Notes under the pieces: model-generated
Database searches by the model: none
What the model was told of the DNA's origin: nothing
Seen by the model: only the letters and a program-made list of their open reading frames with translations
Source of the DNA: Endocalyx cinctus
Lineage: Eukaryota; Ascomycota; Sordariomycetes; Amphisphaeriales; Apiosporaceae
DNA length: 64,000 nt
Direction of reading: 5' to 3'
Assembly: GCA_001600455.1 (NCBI GenBank)
Contig: BCKC01000004.1
Span: forward strand, 868,001-932,000
In this document: positions 45,939-58,133 of the stretch, one piece after another
How positions within the stretch are numbered: position 1 is the stretch's first letter
Layout: every line of letters begins with the position of its first letter
Translations under genes and position numbers: made by a program

Positions 45939-47798
45939 CTAATACTCCGAGTCTGCTATCTTTTCAAGAGCCTCGTTAATTTGGTTCCAAAACGTGCAAG
46001 AAGTGTAATCCACCGTCCCGACCTCGGCGGAGTCCCCGAAGTTGATGCCTCGGCTCGCGTTGACGCTCCAAGACGGCCACTCGCTCTCGGCCGCAGGTCT
46101 GCCGAACTCGGCCATGTTCGTCCAGGCCGCGCTCATGTCGTGCGCCAAGGCCGTCTCGGCGGTCGTAAAGTTGCAAGTGCCGTCGGGCTGGGGCAGGTTC
46201 TGGGTCATGTTGAAGACGAAAGGGATCTCGCTCGTGTGCGTGGCGCCGAGGTAGTCCAGGTAGTCGGACGACAGGGTCGAGTACCACGGGCAGCTGGGAG
46301 CGTGCTCGAAGAGGTAGCTCCACACCGGCACGCCGTTCTCCCGAGCTCCGGATAAGGCCCGGTGCGAGGGACACTTGTACGCCACGTCGGTCATGACGAC
46401 ATCCATGGCCTTATATACCGAGCCGCTGAATACTTTGCTCACCGAGTAAGTCTCGTTCACGCGGGAGGCTAGGGGTCCGAAGTTGTACGTCAAGAAAGTG
46501 TCGTAGTCGGCTTGCGTGAGCTCTAGGGCGGCGGTGCCGTAGTCTCCTAGAATGAAGAGAGAGGCTTCGTTCGAAGTGGACCCGATTATAGCGGGGACGC
46601 GAATCCCGGCGCTGGCGGGCTGCTCGGTAATCACGGTTCCATCCACCACCGGCGACCAGGGGGATACGGTGCCGTTATAGTTGATCGGTGTGCTAGCGGC
46701 AAGCACGTCGCTCGAATCCGACAAAGACTCTGCAGTTCGTATGGCGGATAGAGACGCGTTACGAACGCATGTCGCCTATAGATTCGGTTAGTTACCGGAA
46801 CGGCCACATATCTCCAAAAGGGAAACATACTTCGGGCGTGGTACAATTTAAATAGTCGACGAATTTGGAATGCCATTTCTGCGATCGCTTTATAGTACCG
46901 ATATTTCTCCCTGCTCCAGATTGCAAGGTGGCAGCGTGAATTAAACGCGGTGCTTGAGGTAGAGTGGCAATAACAAATGCATCAATTGCCCCGGCGGACT
47001 GTCCAAAGAGCATTACTTTCTCCTAAGTAAATATTCCGGTGAGCTTACAAACCCCGAAGGTTGATCTTTACGCCGTTAAGAGGACATCCACGACGGATAA
47101 GGGTGTACTTACTGGGCTGCCTCCGAATTGAGCGATGTGTTCCTGAACCCAAGATAAACCAAGAAGCTGGTCCAGAAGGCCGTAATTACCGTAAAGACCA
47201 ATATCGGGCAATGCGAGATAGCCGAGCGGGCCTAAACGGTAGTTGATGGACACGACGATAGAGTCGACGGCGGAAAAGCAGCCGTTGTAGGTTGGATTCG
47301 CGATACCGCCGCCTTCGTTACTTCCGCCGTATAGCCAGACCTTGACAGGCAAGGATGAGAAAGGGGTGGCGGAGGCAGGGGCCCACACATTTATGAAAAG
47401 ACTACGCGGGTCTTTACGTTAATTATGACTAACATGTCCAAAACGAGATTCGCATCTGAGAGTAAAATTTTAAGGGCGGTATATACTTACCAGTCCTCAC
47501 TCTGTACTCCTTCCTCGGTAAACAATTTGCTTCCAAACTGAATACATGACGGTGTCCGAGCCGTAGCGTTTACTATGCTACCGGGAGAATTCGAATAATA
47601 TGGCTCGGGAGGAGCATATCTTAAATCACCAACGGGGGGTTTGGCGTAGGGTATAGAATAGAAATAATCGACTTCTGTCGTACTGCAACGTCCTCCTTCG
47701 AAAGAACCGCTGCTTAATCTAATGGTTTTTGAACTGACGGTCGCTGCTATCGCCAATACGCTGGAGAGCGTGAAACCTCGAGAGCCTATCATCCTCAA
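45939..47798 (-). CDS. secreted type-B carboxylesterase/lipase
   Basis: Four exons, 47798-47491, 47401-47113, 47022-46831 and 46775-45939, sum to 542 codons (541 residues). A signal peptide lies at the N-terminus (SRGFTLSSVLAIAATVSS), so the enzyme is secreted. The catalytic triad is visible: Ser208 in FGQSAGA, Glu333 in STSNEASLF and His443 in THTSEIPFVF. The oxyanion-hole segment is KVWLYGGSNEGG, where many relatives have HGGG. GPLGYLALPD and LLDQLLGLSWVQEHIAQFGG are typical of the alpha/beta-hydrolase core. Several N-glycosylation sequons (NGT, NMT, NFT, NAS) fit a secreted protein. The substrate is some carboxylic ester and cannot be narrowed further. Introns are short, with clear GTAAGT or GTATGT donors. 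Confidence 0.93.
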
Positions 47799-49177
47799 TG
47801 ATATTTAAGATATGGCGAAGGCGAAGAAAGTTGAAGAAGGGTAGGTAAACAATGATTCTTATAATCTTTTCGAATCATATGTATTGGTTGCGAGGTTAGA
47901 CGGGCTTGTATTTAAAGAAGCACAAGGTCGGATCGTCGGCGAGTATAATCTACTTCGAAGGATTTCAACATAATTATGTGTATACTATGTAAATACGCCT
48001 AGGTCATCCTAGTTATCATTTTAATTATTTTGATAAGAATCCACAGGACTTAAACCTAAGATGGTATACTCTCAAGGTAGATTAGAAGCACTAGGTATCT
48101 CGCTTTCGCATCCGTTTCGTTAAACGAATGAGAGACAGAAAATCACAATTGCTATATGGAACCCTTCATTTGCCGAGTGGCAATGCAGTGGAACAAGCAT
48201 TTGGTTTTCTATTATTAGTGAAGTACGAAGTGATGTTAAGCAATGCTAAGCAATGCTAAGCTTTTGTTGTGTGGATACTGTGCGTCGTAATTCCCGTACA
48301 CTAGATGTACGGAGTGGTCCGTAGATATTATGATTAATTAACCCATTATGTAGAAAAAGGATTAATGAGGGAGCGCACGAACGGGAGACCAATCGGAATT
48401 CCGGCTGAGGATGTTGTTTTTTCTAAGTCTAGGCTAACTAATAATATGAAGAATTTTTTTTTTTTTTTCCTTTTAATTTAATCCCGTAGGGCCCCGCCTT
48501 CTTTATGTATGAGAGAGTCTCGAGACTCGAGGGCTGTGAACTGTACCGTCGGTGGGCTCTTACTTGGCTGCTTGGGTGTTCATTAAAGGGTGTATTTCCG
48601 TATCTTCTTATTTCCGGGATTATGTTTATTCGGATTGTCAAGTCTCACCTAACCAGCTAACCTAACCTAGACGCACCTAAAAGTATCAGACAAGGCTTTG
48701 AATGAGAGACCGTATTCATAGATAAGCTTGTAAACTATGGATGAAAATATTTTCAGAATCCTGACCCGTCTTTGAACTGCTTTTGAAATATACGTCATCA
48801 TCCCACGACTTTGTCATCCATCTCCTGCGCCTTACTCCTTTAGCTGGCGCAGAAGCCAAATCCTTTTGAGCTAATTAACTCGTCAATTTTGACACAATAC
48901 ATATAGTCTGTAGGCAGTCGACGCAACACTTCGCTAATGAGGTTAATTATCAAGTATTGTGATGGATTGAAGAATTATTCATTGCTTCCATTGCTTCCAT
49001 TGCTTCCATTGCTTCCATATCATTAGTTATATATCTAATAAAGATTAACAAATATATATCAAAATATCTCTTATTGGAAAACTTCAAACACTCAATCCAA
49101 AATAAAATTATTTATTTCCGCGACTCTAATGACGATAACCGGTAATATCCTTCTCAACGGCCTATCAAATCAGACCC
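47799..49177. other. intergenic region with short tandem repeats
   Basis: This holds the esterase promoter and the 3' flank of the transporter. Two small tandem repeats occur: a 10-bp unit (aagcaatgct) at about 48238-48262 and a 9-bp unit (attgcttcc, four copies) at 48981-49018. The 67-codon frame at 48438-48641 is not convincing. Confidence 0.55.
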
Positions 49178-50923
49178 TTAAATTGTGTACTTGAACAACG
49201 GCGACTTATCTCCCAAGCGCATAAGCTCATGCTCCGTATACTTGCTCTGGACCGCCTCGAGCGAGATCTTCGCCTTTTTCCTGTTCCCCCAGACGTAAGA
49301 GAGCTCTACCAGGAGGGCGACCAACAATCCGGTAGCGCCGAGGGCGATCGAGACGCCGAAGCCGGTGTAGTAGGCCGGCGCGTCGGAATCAAAGTAGAGG
49401 TAGCTACCGATAATACCGCCAATGTTTCCGGAGCCGATGATGTATGCCAGGCCTATGGCCCGACGGCTGGCGGGGGCCACGTTATTGGCCGCCCACGAGC
49501 TCGTCGCCGGATGCGCCGGGTAGATACCCATGCAGGTGAGGATGACGGCGAACATGCTCGCTCCCACGTGATTCGAGAGATCCCCTTTGAAGGAGATAAT
49601 GATAGAGTATCCGACCGCGATTAAGGTCACGGGGATCGCGACGAACGGCATGCGCCAATAGAAATGATCGGAAAGTTTTCCGAAAAAGATAGTAGCAAGC
49701 CCGCCAGCGACGTAAGCGGGTACCGTTAAGAGTTGCGCATTGGTATTACTGAAGCCCATGAATTTGACGATTGTGGGCAAGGTAAACTTGGTGCCTATAG
49801 AAGCAGAGAGAGTTGTTTAGCAAATGTTGCGGTCGACGTCGGTGATACATGTTAGAGGAGAGGACACGTACCGTATGAGCAAGCCGATTGGGCAAGGAGG
49901 ATGTAAGTCAATCCGTATAAACGCCAGTTAGTCAGGACGGCCTTGAGATCATGCCACGGTATTCCTTCGTTCCCCTCCTCGACGAACCGACCACCTTGCT
50001 TAATAAATATTTGAAGATCCAGATACCGGATCTCGTCCGGCGTGAGCCACCGTCCGGAAAGACGAGGACAATCGATCAAGCAAAAGAAGCATATAACTCC
50101 TAAGATGACGGTAACGATACCCTCGAGGACGAAGATCCAGCGCCAACCAGAAAGGCCGCCCAGGCCGTCCATCTGAGCGATACCCGCCGCGAGGAGGCCG
50201 GAGAAGGCTCCCGAGAACGCACTGGCGAAGTAGAAGCACGAGATCCGCGTGGTCAGCTCTTTCGGCATATACCAGAAGCTGCAGAGGTAGACGGCGCCGG
50301 GGAAGAAGCCGGCCTCGAGAGTTCCTAGCAGCAGGCGAACGCCCAGCAGAGAGCCAAAGCCATGTACGAAACCGTGGCACATCATGACGATGCCCCAAGT
50401 GGTGACGATCAGACCAATGTAGATGGACGGTCGTTCCAATTTCTTCAGAAACATGTTACTGGGCACCTCTAGAATGATGTATGGTATGAAGAAGAGGGAA
50501 AGAACAATGTTGTATTGGATTCCGGTTAGACGGAGTTCGGTATCTAATCCCTCAATCTTTGCGTTGCCTATGTTGGCTCGGTCCAAGTGCGATATTAAGT
50601 ATAATATCGCCAGCATGTGAATGAGTCGCATATCAACCTAATCAATATCGAGTAAAAATTGATTAGAGTAAAACAGAAAAAGCATCTTTACATATATAGA
50701 CCTTAATAAAAGCCTTGCATCATTGAGATTTTGATTGAAATTTGCATTTTCATACCTTTCGTACCAACTTCTTCCGGTTTCGGGCACCAAAGTTGTTGTA
50801 GAACTCCTCATCATCGGCGGTGAGGCCGAGAACCCGTATATCAGCGATGGTGCGGACGGTCGGGTGCTTTTCCGTATCCTCCTCGCGATGGGACAACACG
50901 ACATCAATCTTTTCGAGAGACAT
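49178..50923 (-). CDS. major facilitator transporter, Dal5/Tna1-like
   Basis: Three exons, 50923-50756, 50637-49872 and 49794-49178, sum to 517 codons (516 residues). The cytosolic N-terminus ends in RKKLVRKVDMRLIHML, and the family hallmark SHLDRANIGNAK follows. Helix 4 has GVRLLLGTLEAGFFPG, with the WYMPKELTTR turn and GLSGWRWIFVLEG after it. The second half shows LLTVPAYVAGG and HPATSSWAANNVAPASRRA, typical of anion:cation symporters that take up nicotinate, allantoate or similar anions. The start is placed at 50923, one intron upstream of the long exon, because that short exon supplies the conserved pre-TM1 stretch. Neighbours are an esterase and a 3-kb relic region, which give no clue to the substrate. 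Confidence 0.93.
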
Positions 50924-53900
50924 AATAAAGTATTTTGACTAGCTCGTATCCTATTGAAACACATATGCTGTTACGCAAGGGCATATAAATAAAAATGTAG
51001 AAGAGGATGGGTAGCCGTTACTGTTTGTTTATATAGACTTATCCGAGCGAGGGAGGTCATTGTGTTACCACCAGAAGTACTTATTTTACCCGCTTGGGGT
51101 CCATAGATCTTAACAGGGTCTGAAATCCTAAGAGAGGTGTAGGAGAGTAGCATTACTTGCTCTTTACGTATGTCAATTCCGTGTGAACTATATTTTTTCT
51201 TTCCTCAGCTCCTCCAAGATTGACAATCTTCCTCCAAAAAATGAATCTGTCCAAACGAGAGGTATCTCTCTGTCGGATTTCTACCATGCTCGACACTCGG
51301 ATTCAGCTCTCTCATGTGATACTCTCTATTATGCCCATACATGTCCACGGGTATGTATATGAGTTTTCATGATGGTCAATGTTCTGATCAGGTATTTTTT
51401 TTTTTTTTTTGGCTTGGCTGGATTGCGGGGCCCCGCAAACTTCTCACGAGATATGAAATGGAACAGGATCTGGTTGGACGAGAAGGTAGAACGTCTCCAA
51501 TTCAAAGCTTAACTGCTTCCATGAAATTCGGGGTAGATAAGTCTTACTTACGTATGCATAGGGAACTGTTCAGGAAAGGGCATATGAATGTGGAGAAGGC
51601 AGTATAATCGGAAAAGCATTACGGGGACAAGCCGGGAGGATAACTCTGTACACTGAAGTCTTCCCCGCACGTTAAAGTCGTAGTTTTGCGCCGACAATCA
51701 CCCCGCCTGGACAGTTGTGAATCAGGTTCTAATTGTATATGATTAGCTCATAAAATAGTTTTACCATCGTCTCGACAGGCGTCTTCGTAGGATCCGACAG
51801 ATTCATGGCATCTCCCACGAGTAAAGTACGGTGGTGAATCATCCTCGATGCATACCAATCCCTCAAGAGCTTATGCGGATAGACAGCAACAAAAGAAGCA
51901 GCAATCGTATTTCCTTTTCACCACACTGATATTTTATCCGTTGCTACGGGGTCGTAGGGGAATCAAGGTGACTCGGACCTGCAATACTTGCAAGGCCCAC
52001 AGATCCTGGGACGGTTACGTGCGACCAGTGTTCAAGATTGGATCGGTCACCACCTCCCCTGCGGTAAGGTCACATCCGCCTGATAATGACTCAATTACAT
52101 GAATACCCCCAACTCCACATCGTCGTCGAGGGCATGGTATCGCGGGATCTCAATGTCGCCGAAATTCAAGGTCAGTATCATGACACGAATTCAGAGTTGG
52201 TCTTTCTACACGCGCCATCAGACGTTTTTTCCAAGGAGGGTTAATATGATCAGCTGTCGCCCAATAATGGGAAAAAGAAAACAGTTTCCTCGTTGCTATC
52301 CGAGGAGCTCCAGACACGTCTACTCTGCCATCGCAGTGTCTTCCGCATGCTCTTCCGATACAGCGGCGCGCTCGTTCGCTTCATTGGCACGTCGAAGGCG
52401 CTCTCCCAATCGTCGCAACTCTGCTTCCTCGGCGCGCTGATTTGTTTCTTGAATATGAATACAAAAGAGGGTCCTTTCTATGATGGTTATTTTGGAGGAA
52501 GATGATTAAACGGAGCCTGTCTGACTGTGTTGCAAGGGGTCTGGGGGTTAAGTGTCAGAGTGTCTGAGGCAGTGAGACCTGCGAGGGTACGATCCTCTGC
52601 CTGCCAGCGATTAATAGCCCCACCAATAAGCACTAAGCCTAAGTATTTTAGCTAACTAATATCCACTAATAGCTGATGACAGCAGTATAATACCCATTCT
52701 TACCCACTGCCACTTTTACCTGACAGGCCTGTTATGTTAAGTACTTAAATAAATACTTAAATAGACTGTAACAAGGTTGAAATGATCATCACGTAACTCA
52801 CTTTCGTAAAATTAAGCAAGTCATATACCTAGCGAAGAAACTTCAAAGCGGATTATACTACAAACAAAGATGCATCATATTCCAGACACTGTTTTATCAG
52901 GAGCGATGCTAAACTATGAAGAATCTCCTCTGTCAGCGCCTCTGAAATCGGAAACTCGGTCCTAAGCACGACCGTTGGCACATCCACCAAACCCCTTTTA
53001 CTCACCAAGCAGCCAAGGTCGAACCTGTTATTTCCCCCTTGATCATGGTCATTCCACTAATAGGGACATTCCAATTCTTTAGTATCGATGGATAGGCGTC
53101 TCCTTTACCTAACACGACGCGTAATAAACTAAAAGATTATTCATAATACCGTTGCGACACGGGTAGATGCCGCGACTAGACGTCAAATGATTCGATTCAA
53201 GCTTCGTTCCAATATGAATACTGCGCCTATAGATCTTGAGCTTCAACGTTGATCCAAGGTTTTGGGATTAGATTGATATTCTTAAACAACGCCAACTAAC
53301 ATGCTAGCCAGTATTCCAACTTTCGCTCGGATGGGATAAGTGCAGTTTTCCATCGGAGTTAGAACGATTGAATAAGGTCTAATAACGAAAATACTATATA
53401 CGAAAAGCAGATTCTTGGTATTGATCTACGTAATACGTATATGATATTACAGTGTTTCCTGCGGAAGAACCTGGCTATTCCAGGTACACCCGTGGACCTG
53501 AAAACACGGCGAGTTGGTCAATGATATCGAACCGTGTACATATTATACTCGAGCCTAGCTGCCTCCTCCCTTATCCTCCGCACGCGTATTTTAGGCGCGG
53601 ATGGGGGGAGTGGGGTAGAACCCGCATCGGAAATGCATGTGTGCATGAAATATTACTCGGTGGACCCGGTCAAGCTTCGAGACGAGGGCGGAAACGGAGA
53701 CGGAAATAGATTTGATTGGTCAATACATTTTCCTTTGCGGTTGGAGAATAGCAGTATCCACCCATCCACCATCGTTAGACGTACACAGTAGAGTGAAGAA
53801 CTTCGTCATCTACCCAAATGTCTTCGCAATGAAATGAACCCGGCCTATTACCAACCGAGAAAACCAGGTTAGACATCCTTAAACAGAGAAGCGGAAATGG

Positions 53901-54080
53901 CGTTCACACGCACCCTACCTCAATGTACTGCCATTCGGCTTAGATATCTCACAGCACGATATGATAACTATATTCACATATCATTACGATAATTAATGGG
54001 AAAGGACGTTTGATCTGGACAATAATCGAATTTATCTTAAAAAAAAAAAAAAGAAATTAAACCACCTATCTTTTACCGTC
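50924..54080. other. 3-kb region with minus-strand coding relics
   Basis: No intact gene. On the minus strand about 60 open codons ending at a TAG at 52320 encode a charged helix (RAEEAELRRLGERLRRANEA) like the coiled coils of large fungal proteins. A separate 68-codon stretch at 53056-52853 ends in a normal-looking C-terminus (ISEALTEEILHSLASLLIKQ). Just upstream, another frame (about 53115-53018) reads RVVLGKGDAYPSILKNWNVP, which suggests a frameshift. On the + strand 51848-52102 contains CNTCKAHRSWDGY, like half of an eroded zinc cluster. The last 500 bp should contain the promoter of the second A-T-R gene. Confidence 0.4.
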
Positions 54081-57000
54081 ATGGCTCCCGCAGTAGTGGT
54101 TGAGCGCCCCATAGTACCTTCGGCACTCCCGGTGGAAACAGCTGAAGTTTTGAGTAAAAGCATCAGCCAGACTCATGTAAAGCATAGTGAGAGGGATGAC
54201 TCGACTCTGCAGACTGTAGACGAGCTTCTTCGGTCGCGGGCTCAGCAGTACCCCAATCTTCACATAGTCTCCTATCCATCCAAAGGACTGGAATACGTAA
54301 ATTATACCTTCAAACAACTCGATGGCTTCGCCTACCGTGTCGCTAAGCACCTTGAAGCGTACATAGCGGTGCGGACGAGCTCGTCTACGAAGCGAGCTGT
54401 GGTTGCCATGCTAGGTCCTTCAAACTTTGAGTATCTCGTCACCGCGATGGCCCTCATTAAAGCCGGTCACACCGTTCTCTTTCTCTCGACGAGGATATCG
54501 GCAGAGGCCATAGAATCCCTCGTGCAGACCACCGATGCATCGTTCCTGCTCGCTGATTCACGGTATATGGAAACTACCGCGGCGGTTCAAGTCTCGAAGC
54601 CCGAATTGGTAGTCATCGAAATGCCCTCGCGCAACGTTTTCGAGTTTCCGATTGATGTCGATTTCGATACGCAGTTAGATGCGAATCTGGACGCCAGCGT
54701 TGAAACTAATGAGATAGTTTATATCATTCATTCAAGTGGTAAGATTCCTTGCACTTGTTTCTCGCTTTTCCCCCTCCAATAATTTACAGCTAACTCACAG
54801 ACAATTCTTTTTCGCAGGCTCAACAGGTCTCCCTAAAGCAATCTACCAAAAACAGAGCGCGGCTCTAAAGAACTTCGCCGGAAGCATGAACATGAAGTCT
54901 CTGATCACACTGCCCCTGTTCCACAACCACGGACTCTGCAATCTCTACCGAGCGTTTTGGTCGTGCAAGTCTATTCATCTGTATAACGCTGATTTGCCGC
55001 TGACGAGGAATCATCTGATTCAGATATTCAAGGAAAAAGAATTTGAGATCTTTTATGGCGTTCCGTACGCTTTGAAGCTCTTGGCCGAGTCTGACGAGGG
55101 ATTGGAATTGTTAGCTAAGCTAAAAATCGTCATGTACGGCGGGTCTGCATGCCCCGATGACCTCGGCAACTTGCTTGTAGACCATGGAGTTAACCTTGTT
55201 AGCCACTACGGAGCGTGAGTTTAACGTCGAACCATATATCTTGACAAGGGGAAGAAAAACGTGGCTAACGTTTAGCTGAATAGAACGGAGGTGGGTCAGC
55301 TGATGAACTCATTTCGGCCACCTGGTGATAAGGACTGGAATTACGTGAGGGAGCACGAAAAGTTATCTCCGTACCTTCATTGGGAGCCCCGTGGCCCTAA
55401 CCTATACGAATGCTGCATTCTTCCAGGATGGCCGTCCAAAACCGCGACCAACAGGGACGACGGGTCCTATTGGACAAAAGATCTGTTCGAGCCTCATCCA
55501 ACGATTCCACAAGCCTGGAAGTATATTGCAAGACAGGATGACACAATTGTGTTGGTAAACGGTGAGAAGTTTAATCCCGTAGTCACAGAAGGAAAAATGA
55601 AATCCTCGAAATTAGTAGCTGAAGCCGTCGTCTTCGGTGCACAGCAACCATATCTTGGCGTGCTTATCGTCGCATCCAATTTGACCGCCGAAAAAGCCCC
55701 AAACGAAGTCCTTGAACTGGTTTGGCCCGTCATTCAGGCCGCTCAAGAGTTCGACGATGCGTTCGCAAAAGTTTCAAAGGAAATGGTCGTCATCGTTCCA
55801 CACGGCACAGACTACCCTCGTACTGATAAAGGTAGTATCATCCGACAGGCATTTTATAAAACTTTTGCCCAAGAAATCCAGACAGCATATGACTTATCCA
55901 ATGCTTCAAACATCGATGCTCAAGAAATGTCGGAAGATAAACTCAAAGGTTACCTCCGCAGTCTCGTCACCGAGTCTCTCCCCGGCGAAGCCACGGTAGA
56001 GTATGACACAGATCTGTTCGGACTCGGGCTCGATTCTCTAATGGCGATCAAGATTCGTGCACAGATATTGAAGACTGTCAAAACATCGGCGAGCCTAGGA
56101 CAGAACGTCGTCTTCGACTACCCCTCTATCGACAAACTCGCGTCTTATTTACTTGGGGCGGCCGGCGACGGTAGTGCTGACAGCGCGGAACCACCTATTG
56201 AAGCCGAAATGGAAAAACTAGTGGAAAAGTATAGCAACTTTCCCTCTACGCCACGTTCCCAAAAGCCCTTTGTCGTCGTAACGGGTGCGACCGGGTCTCT
56301 CGGCGCACACATCGTAGCGGCCTTGGCACAAGATCCTAGCATTCGCCGGGTATACTGCTTCGTGCGAGCCCAGTCCGCAAGCATCGCCTCTAAGCGCACC
56401 GCGGCATCTATGATTCTGCGAAAGGTATATCATACCCTAAGCTTGGCAGATCGCCGCAAAATTATCTCTGTCCCCACCGACCTGTCGCGCCGGGACTTAG
56501 GTCTGGACGAAACTACGTACGGGGAGATATCATCGGGACTCCGCGCCGTCATCCACTCGGCCTGGTCGGTCAATTTCAACCTCCGGCTCTCGAGTTTCGA
56601 GAAAGATAACATCGCCGGCCTGCATCACCTTATCTCTTTTAGCCGAGCCGGGGATGCGGCCTTCAACTTCTGCTCCTCTGTCAGCACCGTATCACGATAC
56701 CAATCGCAAGAAGGTGAACCCGAGGTACCGGAGGCTGAGCCTGAATATGGATGGGCTCAGAAAATTGGCTATGGGCAATCAAAATGCGTGGCCGAGAAGA
56801 TATGCGCTCGCGCTGCGGGGACCGTACCGATTCGCGTCCTCCGAATCGGCCAGATCGTAGCTGATACTGTCAACGGCGTCTGGAACGCAACCGAGGCCGT
56901 GCCCCTGATGATACAAAGCGCACTTACCATCGGCGCGTTGCCGAAGCTGAAAGAGAACCCGTCGTGGTTACCCGTCGACGTCGTTGCCCGCGTAGTAGCG

Positions 57001-57399
57001 GAGATTTCGATTTCCGACGGGGAGGAGAAAGATGTCGTGTTTGCCAATGTCGCGAACCACCGCACTTTTGACTGGACGGCCGATCTCCTGCCGGCTCTCC
57101 GAGCTTCAGGGCTCGAATTCGAAGAGGTGGAACCTAAGGAATGGGTGCATAGGCTGAGGGAATCTAATCCTGACCCTGTCAAGAACCCACCTATTAAACT
57201 TCTTGATTTCTTCGCCAGCAAATACGATAAGGACGACTTCGCGCCTTCTAAGCAGTACTGTACCGAGACGGCGAGGAAACTCTCGCCCTCGCTCCAAAAT
57301 GCACCTTTACTCGATCTAGAATACGTCAAGAAATTCGTCCATTGTTTCTTGTCGGGGTCATGGAAAAACTCGCAAAAGTCGAATACTGAAAAAAAATGA
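54081..57399 (+). CDS. NRPS-like A-T-R enzyme (carboxylic acid reductase-like) 2
   Basis: Three exons, 54081-54738, 54818-55214 and 55284-57399, sum to 1,057 codons (1,056 residues). The adenylation domain has HSSGSTGLPKA, PLFHNHGLCNLY, HYGATEVG, DDTIVLVNGEKFNP and RTDKGSI with its lysine. The carrier motif is GLGLDSLMAIKIRA with Ser at about residue 603. The reductase domain has TGATGSLG at about 685 and YGQSK (Tyr848, Lys852). The chemistry is ATP- and NADPH-dependent reduction of a carrier-bound acid, with substrate unknown. The reductase normally ends near residue 1043 (FVHCFLSGSW). Here a polar linker follows and the frame stops just after an A8 run (57389-57396). The next 157 codons in another frame encode a gluconokinase-like domain. 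The gene is therefore probably the front part of a longer A-T-R-kinase-like fusion. Confidence 0.92.
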
Positions 57400-57874
57400 A
57401 GATCAGAAAGCTGTAGTGGTCGTCACTGGACCGGGTCGCAATAATGAGGATGAAATTGAAGCCGCCATCGCGCTCGCCAAGTCCACGGGCTCTCAATTCG
57501 TGGAAGGGGCTTCACTCCATACCCGGGCAGCTGTCGAGTCAATAAATTCAGGACCGCCGCTGACTGACGAATACCGAATTTCATGGCTTGCAAGGATCAA
57601 AAAGAGGGTCGAAGAAGAGCTCTATGAACTCGGACATACCCTCGTCGTTCTCAGTGGCTCATTCTTGACCAAGCCAGATCGAGACGCACTGAGGAAAGTG
57701 GGTGAGTCGCAGTCAGGAGAGCGGCCAAAAATAATTTTCCTAAATTTACAGCACGTGGATGAAGAATGCATTACACTAGATGAACTAGACGTTTTCTCCG
57801 TAGTTATCCAACAACCGTCAGATGGGGTTACAGAAGAAGCGACGTGGCTTCTAGAGCAGTTGAATGTTATATAA
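57400..57874 (+). pseudogene. degenerate gluconokinase-like domain, probable C-terminal part of the A-T-R gene
   Basis: The frame is open from 57320 to the stop at 57874 but contains no ATG before its conserved part, so it cannot be an ordinary separate gene. It aligns in order with GntK-type gluconokinases. An initial beta strand VVVVTG is followed by a ruined P-loop (GPGRNNEDE instead of GxSGxGKS/T). EGASLH stands where GDxLHP binds gluconate, then SGPPLTDEYRISWLARI and LVVLSGSFLTKPDRDALRKV. The lid region is missing. The Walker lysine and the Asp of the D-x-LHP loop are gone, so catalysis is unlikely. The A8 homopolymer at the end of the A-T-R frame would join the two by one indel. I mark it pseudogene because the frame is broken as given, but a real fusion with an assembly error is just as possible. 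Confidence 0.6.
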
Positions 57875-58133
57875 TTATTTATTGATTAGGACTCGGCGTC
57901 ATATATGTATATCATAGACACTTCTATATTTTATTTCTCACGTCGTAATCGACAACTTAATGGCACACTCGCTAGCATTTGGGATTATCGTGAATTCAAT
58001 GCGCCAAAAACGGTGAGCATAGTATATTTCCAATTCCACACTAATGATTACGCCAGAGTTTCTAGTCTATTCAATAAGCACCTCTTCACAAACATCATTC
58101 TATTTATTCCTCCCAATTTTCACTCCCGTCCAA

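Noticed and set aside
53452..53791. Two overlapping 85-codon frames upstream of the second A-T-R gene
   Set aside because: The frames overlap each other, lack domains and lie in a probable promoter region.
57416..57874. Independent gluconokinase gene
   Set aside because: No ATG exists between the preceding in-frame stop (57317) and the conserved part, and the ATP-binding motif is destroyed. A fusion or pseudogene explains it better.
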